From Hofstenia miamia (Eukaryota > Xenacoelomorpha > Acoela): DNA of 64,000 bases. The DNA is taken from positions 188,464 to 252,463 of the forward strand of contig SCFE01000111.1 in the NCBI GenBank assembly GCA_004352715.1, given 5' to 3'. A program made the translations under genes and the position numbers. The first letter of the stretch is position 1. Every line of letters begins with the position of its first letter. The notes below the pieces were generated by a model. It did no database searches. It was given only the letters and a program-made list of their open reading frames with translations, and had not been told where the DNA came from. Positions 57,007-64,000 of the stretch are shown here, piece after piece.

Positions 57007-60000
57007 CATGAATCGCATTTTCAGCTTTGAAATATTCGTCACCAATTTTATAAGTGTTTGGAAAGAATAACGCGGAACCTGTTGTATGAACAATGAAATT
57101 CAATTACAAAATTTTACTTAAATTTAGAATATTAACACACTTAAATTGGGATTCAATGTAAAAATGTGCGTAATTTTTAGAGTGTACAAATACACAAGTT
57201 TTAAAAATTTTTGGATCCGAAGTTTCTCAACATGAAGATCCAATCCGATCTGTATTTGATCCGATCTGATCCGAGATCCGATCCGATTGCATCTCTGGCT
57301 GAGAGTGTAGAAAAATATTGTCTTCAGATATTACGCTTTAGTGTCAGTTCAGTCTGGATTGTCAGTATGATTAAATGATATTGTGCAAAATTAATCTTTA
57401 TTTTTGTTTTAATTTAAATTCTAAGTATCAATTTAAGATTCAAATTTCAGTTACGACAATTTCTTAAAATCAAAAGCTATTTAAATGGTTATGACCAAAT
57501 ACGAATTATCAAAATTAAATGAATTTGTGCTTGAGAAAATTGAGCACGCATTGATGTGCGTATAGGAATTGGCTGGAAAATACGTGACAAAAATATAAGA
57601 GATGAAGTAAACAAAATCAATTGTTTTCATGAGAATGAAAAGAAATTGTCCTAAATTAGATAATTGTGTCTTGCTTACGCTTCCTGAGTAGAGCTTTAAG
57701 GACACGCTCTACAGGAGTTCTTATGAGAACATCTTATACGATACACTAATTTAATGACGCAAGAATAAATATTTGAGGAAATGAAAAAACATAATTTATA
57801 TTGATTATAAAGTTGAGTCAGTGTATTTATGTTGCAAACAGAAATAATATTTAACTGTAATAATGCTTTTTTTCAAACCAGAATAAAATGTTAGCAATTA
57901 TATTGTTTGGAAATATTTCATTTGAAGGTATAACTAACGGCGTACAAAAGCGAAATCGTAGAGTTAATCGACAAAGGATTGAATTAAATGCCTGTGAAGC
58001 GCAGAGACTTTACCTTCTTTTTCTTTTATCTTCTTTATAAATTGATGAAAATGAAAACATTGTTTTAATTCAATTATAATTTTAATAAAGCTAAAATATA
58101 TTTCTATCTAAAGCACAAATTTCTCCAAAAATTTGCTGAGTTGAAATTCAATGACCATTTTAGAATGACCTTCTTTATCATATCTATGTTACTCAATCAA
58201 AGCATTCACTGATCGCTCACGTTTTTTGATTTAGCTCGTTCTTTTACAAACTAAAAATCATACTTTCTATATTTAGTGATTGAAGTATTTTTTTGGACTC
58301 TATATATTTTTATAAAATTTGAAAAACTTTATACCAAATATTAAAATGATTTCTTTGCTTAGTTAGTGATATATTAATTTTAGGCTCTGCACTTCTTCGC
58401 AACTCATATTTGAAATTGACACATTTATTTAGCTTAAAGTCAAATAATTACGCTCACATATAAAGCAACAAACTGAAAATTTCAAGAGCATATTCAATAT
58501 CAAATTACAGATGGGCATCAGATCTTTAAATATATTTAGTATAAAAGAGAAAAGAAAAACGGTGACAATTTTGAATATTTCGATGAAGCAATGACAATGT
58601 TGCATCATTTAAAATTTACATTTTAAAAAGTACTAGTCTATTATAAATTGATGTTTTAAACATTTAGCTTATGAGACCTATCTGTTATTTTTATAAAGAC
58701 ATTGGTATTAGACTAAGAATTTGATGTGTTGGAAGAATTGTCTTAAGAAAAGTACAATGTATACATTCAAGAATTGCAAATAAAATGCTATTAAAAATAT
58801 AGGCCTAATAACATTAAAGCAAGATATACACTATGCATGTTGACTGCATTACTATAACTAGCAACGATAGCATATTTTGTCAAGATCGGATAATGAACCT
58901 GAAAGTTTTGATCTGTTGAAAAAACGGCCCCATTATTTCATAAATAAATTCCCTTTGTGCACAATATATTTAACCTTATGGTCCTCATCAACACTTTAAA
59001 GCCTTCCTATAATATTTTTCTAATGTAATATGTTACAATAAACATATTGCAATACACATATTAGGTAGAATTTTATCAGAATTTTATGAGTATATACTGC
59101 AAAATATCCCAACATTATGGGAGGCGTTATTTTTAAGCGATAAACCACATGAAGACAGTAATTATTTTTTTGGCATAGCAACGCCTGAATACAATATTTA
59201 ATATGGCAAGTCTTTATGCTCTATATTTTGCATCCATGGCAATGCATGGAGGTTTAAAGACCAATTATATTAATCTTAATCACGAGTAAATTATCAGATT
59301 AGCATAATTTAATTTCAATTTGAAATTAATTCCCAATAACCAAAGAAACTGTGACCATTAACTTAATATTGCACTCTCAAAAATACAACTAGATTAAAAA
59401 TAATAGTAAAGCAACTGAAATAATATTTTTCGATTCTAAAATAACTTTGATTTGTAAGAGTGAAGCCTAGCATACTGTACAATGATTTTGATTAGCTGCA
59501 TCAGGATTAGTAAACTTCTAGAAAGATTTAAAAACTAATGTCAAACTTAGTGTGCAGAAAGTTCGCAAGTTAATCTTGGATGAAAAAGTGATTTTCTCTG
59601 ATTGAAATAGCTAGTTTTCAACAAATCAAAATATTGCAATTCATTGGCATGTCCTTTGCTAACAAATTTGTATTGCAATATGTTCATTTTGCATTATTTG
59701 TATTGCAGTATTATTGCAATACATTATTGCTAGACCTTGTTGTAGAACATAATTTTGTTTCTGATTAGGGTGGTACCAACTTAATCAAGCCATTTTTAAA
59801 CAAATGCTTATAAAAGTTTGCATATGTGATAGTTAGATAGGTATTGGTCTAAGAATAATTTTGATTATTACCTTGACCTATTCTGGCCAAGAAATAGTGA
59901 AAATGTTTCCAAAAAATGCGCGTATATAGCTCAAAAATTCTTGCATATAAATTCGTAAACCTTTCTTTAGGTCATGAACTATTTATGGTGATTTTTAAAG

Positions 60001-62599
60001 TTGCTACATTTTAGGGAAAAATTTATTTAAAACATAATAATTTTGCTTAGAACCAGGTTCAAGACCTGTGTAATACCTCTGGGAACATACCTTCAAAAAA
60101 TTAACCAAGTGAATTGAAAATCTTTAGGCAATTATTTTTGGAAATTTTCAAAATTCGAAATAAAATACATTTTGATAAAATCACTTTTTTCTAAGGTTAT
60201 ACTATGCGATAAACTTCTGGGTTAATTTTTCTGGTAGCCAAGGGATGTCTCTAAGTTTTATCGCATCAATTTGAGGAGTAATGAGCGAATATAAAAAAGG
60301 GTACATTTGTAACTAGATTCTATTGTTGCGCAAAATTTGCTGACATTGACTTACTAAGCTCACTATTTATAGCAAATATGATATTCTTAGTTAAATCCAT
60401 TATTATAAGAAAGATACTAATAAGTTTATGGCCAAAACTGAATTTCAATATTTTTCGAAATTTGGACTTCGATTAGGGAGCTCTCGCCTTAAAGTGGCTC
60501 TGAAATGCACTTCATTAATATGAAATGTCAATTAAATATATAATAGTGTTTATAGTAACATTAATTCTATAATTATAAGCCAATACTTCGTCAATACTGG
60601 TTACGTCTAGCGTAGTATGAATGGGTATGCAAATTTCATAATAATCGGAACACGTTTACTTTGATGAGATTAATCTCTTTTTATCAAATGCCAGATAGTA
60701 TATAGTTTTCAAATAAAAATTTGGAATCAATTCAATTAACTCTTTTCTTTTTTGCCACAACTTTGTAAAGATAATTTCACTTCAAGTCTTATGCAAGATC
60801 GATTCTTTTCAAATGCTTGTAGTGAATTGTAATACTTTAAAGAATGCCCTTAGCTTTTGTATTTTAACGAAATTGAAACGATCATTCAAAGCAAAACTTT
60901 TATTTATCAACAATGTTAACTCAACTATTAATATGGAGTTCTAATATTTGGCAGTCTGTTTCAATTTCATATTTTTTAATATAAACACTAATTATAAATT
61001 ATATAACATCAATGCACTTTAGGCGGTAAACAAATACATGTAGCTTGAATAACACGAAAATTACTTTATTTATTATCTCTTTATGTGGAACTCCTTTGAG
61101 GCTTTACATTGCAAAATTATTACCCTGTTAATGCAATAAGCGACTTCTATAGATATTGGATACCAGCTATCTGAATTTTGCAGAGTTTTTTAAAATGGCA
61201 GCTCAACATCAATTCAAAATGTCTTTCTAACATTATTTCTTTGCAACTAAGTTTTCAGTTTCACCTAAACAATAACAGTAAGAGTAAACCTATGAATACA
61301 ATTCACACTGTTCGCATGGCTTAATTTCATATTTTTCATTTAATTTGCTTTTCGGAGCGCACATATTCAAAATTTGTGTATACAATTATAAATGATGTAC
61401 TATTGGCATTCTGATAATATGTTCATTAAAATCTCATTCAAATATGTTACAATAAACTGAGAAGTGAATCTTGGAAATATTAGCCATCCACTGCTCTCAA
61501 CCTAAACAAGCTGTTGTTAATCGGTACATTCAGAAACGCTGGGGTATTATTAATTTAGTTAATGTCTAAAACAAATTAATTGGGTTGAGAATGTTTTGGG
61601 ATCTGTTATACCTGATCTATCGTGTATAGGTAATTTAGTTGCTCTTTTCAAAACAGTATTTACTTTTATAATAATTTAAAATGCGTAAACAACACAACAT
61701 TTAATAGTAAGAAAATAGAACATTTGCATCACACTTGTATTTGCGCATTGAATCAAACATTGAAATAATCATTTTGTAATTGGTAAATGCTGTTATTGAT
61801 TTATGACTGAAAAGACACGGTAATTAGATATAAGAAAAAGTTCCTCTAAACTCAATCTAATTGATTCACGCAGAATTCAATTTTATAATTGAATAAAACC
61901 TCCAAGAAATCACGGTGATTCTGTGTAAAGCGTCTAGCAAAATTCAATGTAGTTATAAAATATTTTAAGCTTAAGAGCATCAAATTATGTACGGACAGCT
62001 CACACTCTCTGAGAAGAGATAACAATTAAAGGCAATTGAATATAGTTCAATAATCACCAAAGCATTCTCTTTAATGAGGATCTTAAGACTATGGAAATAC
62101 TAAAAACTAAAACTTGAAAATTCGAACAAATACATGTTCATACTTGAACACTATTAATTAGTGAAAAACAAGAACATTAATATACAAGACGCACAAATCT
62201 AGAACTTTGCAAATGCTGACTGCAAGCATTGTCAAATTCCATCAGAATGTATATTTAACAATGTTAACTAAAGCATGCTGAGGTACATAATTTTGTACCA
62301 ATTAAAAATGTGTAAATATGTGTATTGTAAAGTTAAAGTAGGGTTTGATTTTTAAAAAACGGTTTCTTTCTCTCCTTTGAAACATCTGTTGTTGATTCCC
62401 TCAATTTCAAAGATTATTTTTTTTTAAAAGCATACCACCAGCTAAATCATTCAGTGTATAAAAATGGGCTGGCACTGAAGAAGTTAAAATTATCACTAAA
62501 GATATGAATTATAATTTCGTAGGGTGCACGTTGATAGCATTTGCAATAATTTTTGTTTCATTTTTGCATTTTGTCTATTTCTGAGTCATAGAGGATGCA
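57007..62599. other. Long non-coding stretch, no supported gene
   Basis: AT-rich DNA. At 57237-57298 a run of GATCCGAT-type repeats ending GATTGCATCTCT is probably one end of an old hAT MITE. Short ORFs elsewhere carry no recognisable motif, and I see no tRNA or rRNA. Confidence 0.4.
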
Positions 62600-63880
62600 T
62601 ATACAGTAGCTGCACATCAAGCCATTAATGGACTGATAATGGGTAATTGAAGTTGCCATTGATGGCCATTATTGGCAAATGACCGCCGGAAGAATTAATG
62701 GGCCAGTGACGTATTCTCGACAATGACCCATTGATGGACCAATAATGGTCCATTCATGGGCCATTGATGAGCCAAGAATGGCAAAAATAGGTTTTGATAA
62801 CAAAGCATTTTTATATATAAAACAACAACTTTATATATCTAAGAAGTTCAAACATTGCTGTTTGAACATACACAAGCCCAAAAAAGGGTAGAAGGATATC
62901 TTGGATATCCTGTCAACCATTTGCAATACAACCATCTAATAATAAATTTGAAAAAAATGTCTTGTTTATAAATGATTACAATAAACATATAAATCTGCAA
63001 ACTTTAACAAAAATTTTAAATTTTCAAATTAAGTCCAATTTTGAAATATTACTTTTTTAAATCGTGAAAAATCTCTTCTGCTCAATCTTAAGTTTTTTAT
63101 ATTATAGTTAACTTCAATGCGCCCAAATATGCATGAATAAATTATTTTGAAAATCCATTTAACAGTTATATTATAAATTTTTACAAAATAAAAATTTCAA
63201 GAAAGCTTTCTACAATTCCTTTTTTAATATTAAAAGGATCTAGGAATCAAAATAATGAAGTGAGTTCTATTTGTAAGCATCTGTTCGTTGATTATTGATT
63301 ACTAAGTTTGGAACATTTGCCACATTTTCCCACCAGCAGTCCACTGATGATGTCCAATATTATATTATGAGTTATAACTCGTAACTTGGTATAAATTGCT
63401 TGAGCTAAGAGCACAGTTGGTAGTGTGCATAGCATAATATCCTTGCTGCAAATGATTGAATTCATTATATAGCGCTCATAAAAACAAGAGCTTGCATACT
63501 AGATTGTGTTATCAACTACTGAGGGGTGAGAAATTTCATGTTTTATGAAATTTAATTTGATCAGGCAAACTTGTAAATCACTATAGTTAGTATTTGCTCG
63601 CCAGATGGCAGATCGATCCAGTAATACCATTAATGGGCCATTGTCGAACCATCAAAGGTCTAAAAGAAACTGATAAATAATACTTTTTGAAAATTGAAAT
63701 TAAACTTTAATGCAATGCACATATTATATACAATAACATAATCATTTCTTTGTAAAATTGTGGAATTTTATGATTTTTAATACTTTTTGTTTTGTTGGTT
63801 ATGGTTGACAAATGAATGGCCATTATTGGCCATTAATCCCATTAATTGACCATTGGTTATCCGACAATGCTTGCTATTTG
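62600..63880. mobile_element. Fold-back element with ATGGGCCATTAATGG-type subterminal repeats
   Basis: Short variants of (AA)TGGCC / TGGGCCATTAATGG recur at 62620-62785, at about 63629-63645 and at 63810-63865, partly in inverted order. A candidate right terminus is CCCAAATAGCAAGCATTGTC (opposite strand, about 63860-63881); the left terminus near 62605 is much weaker. The interior is AT-rich and non-coding. Some animal DNA transposons have minisatellite-like inverted ends of this kind, but the superfamily is unclear. Confidence 0.5.
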
Positions 63881-64000
63881 GGATATATGTTAGTTTTTAT
63901 GAAATTTTGTGAACACTTATAACTCACAAATTACTTCAGACATTTCAAATCTGAAAATACCTCAAATAGACCATTTCTGAGGGTTAAGAACCTGTTCAGA

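Noticed and set aside
1-64000. tRNA, rRNA or other structured RNA genes
   Set aside because: Reading both strands I found no cloverleaf with T-loop consensus and no rRNA-like block; a covariance-model scan would settle it.

Overview
This is AT-rich animal DNA with very low gene density. It has long (TA)n tracts, small spliced-looking exons, and many eukaryotic transposons: LINE, Penelope, Ty3/Gypsy LTR, mariner, and hAT-, piggyBac- and Harbinger-type MITEs. Nothing is bacterial: there are no operons, and long ORFs are rare. An invertebrate is most likely. A compact seven-helix receptor-like gene at 29.3-30.2 kb recalls nematode chemoreceptors, but the species cannot be fixed from this window. 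The assembly is a draft, with a 1000-N gap, a 66-N gap and three single-N joins, each flanked by duplicated sequence.

Layout. 0-6 kb: two candidate minus-strand exons, a degenerate Harbinger-like element (1830-3801) with a MADF-type ORF and two nested MITEs, and a perfect 616-bp palindrome beside a single N. 6.5-9.7 kb: a decayed minus-strand LINE split by a hAT MITE. 10.4-12.1 kb: two hAT MITEs with 8-bp target duplications. 13.1-13.6 kb: the reverse-transcriptase tail of a Penelope element. 16-27 kb: repeats, a piggyBac-type MITE, and a Penelope GIY-YIG endonuclease remnant at 26.6 kb. 28.4 kb: a last exon ending in a CaaX prenylation box. 29.3-30.2 kb: the 7TM gene with one in-frame TAA. 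32.3-36.7 kb: a Gypsy-type element with two LTRs that keeps gag and protease but has lost pol. 39-41 kb: a non-autonomous hAT-like element and a mariner transposase remnant. 41.5-43.8 kb: two near-identical copies of an intronless ACOT9-like thioesterase pseudogene. 46.1-53.65 kb: a second, related Gypsy-type element, internally deleted within pol, with a decayed third-ORF region. 54.4-54.9 kb: a LINE fragment. 56.5-57.0 kb: a Harbinger-type MITE. 62.6-63.9 kb: a fold-back element built on an ATGGGCCATTAATGG-like motif.

There is no multi-gene pathway here. The real host content is probably one last exon (28.4 kb), perhaps the 7TM gene, and orphan exons at the left edge. The rest is transposon debris. 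The most informative points are the two related Gypsy elements whose protease active sites are broken in different ways, the ACOT9 retropseudogene in two structural versions, the nested Harbinger/piggyBac/MITE cluster, and the palindrome and duplications at single-N joins, which look more like assembly products than biology.
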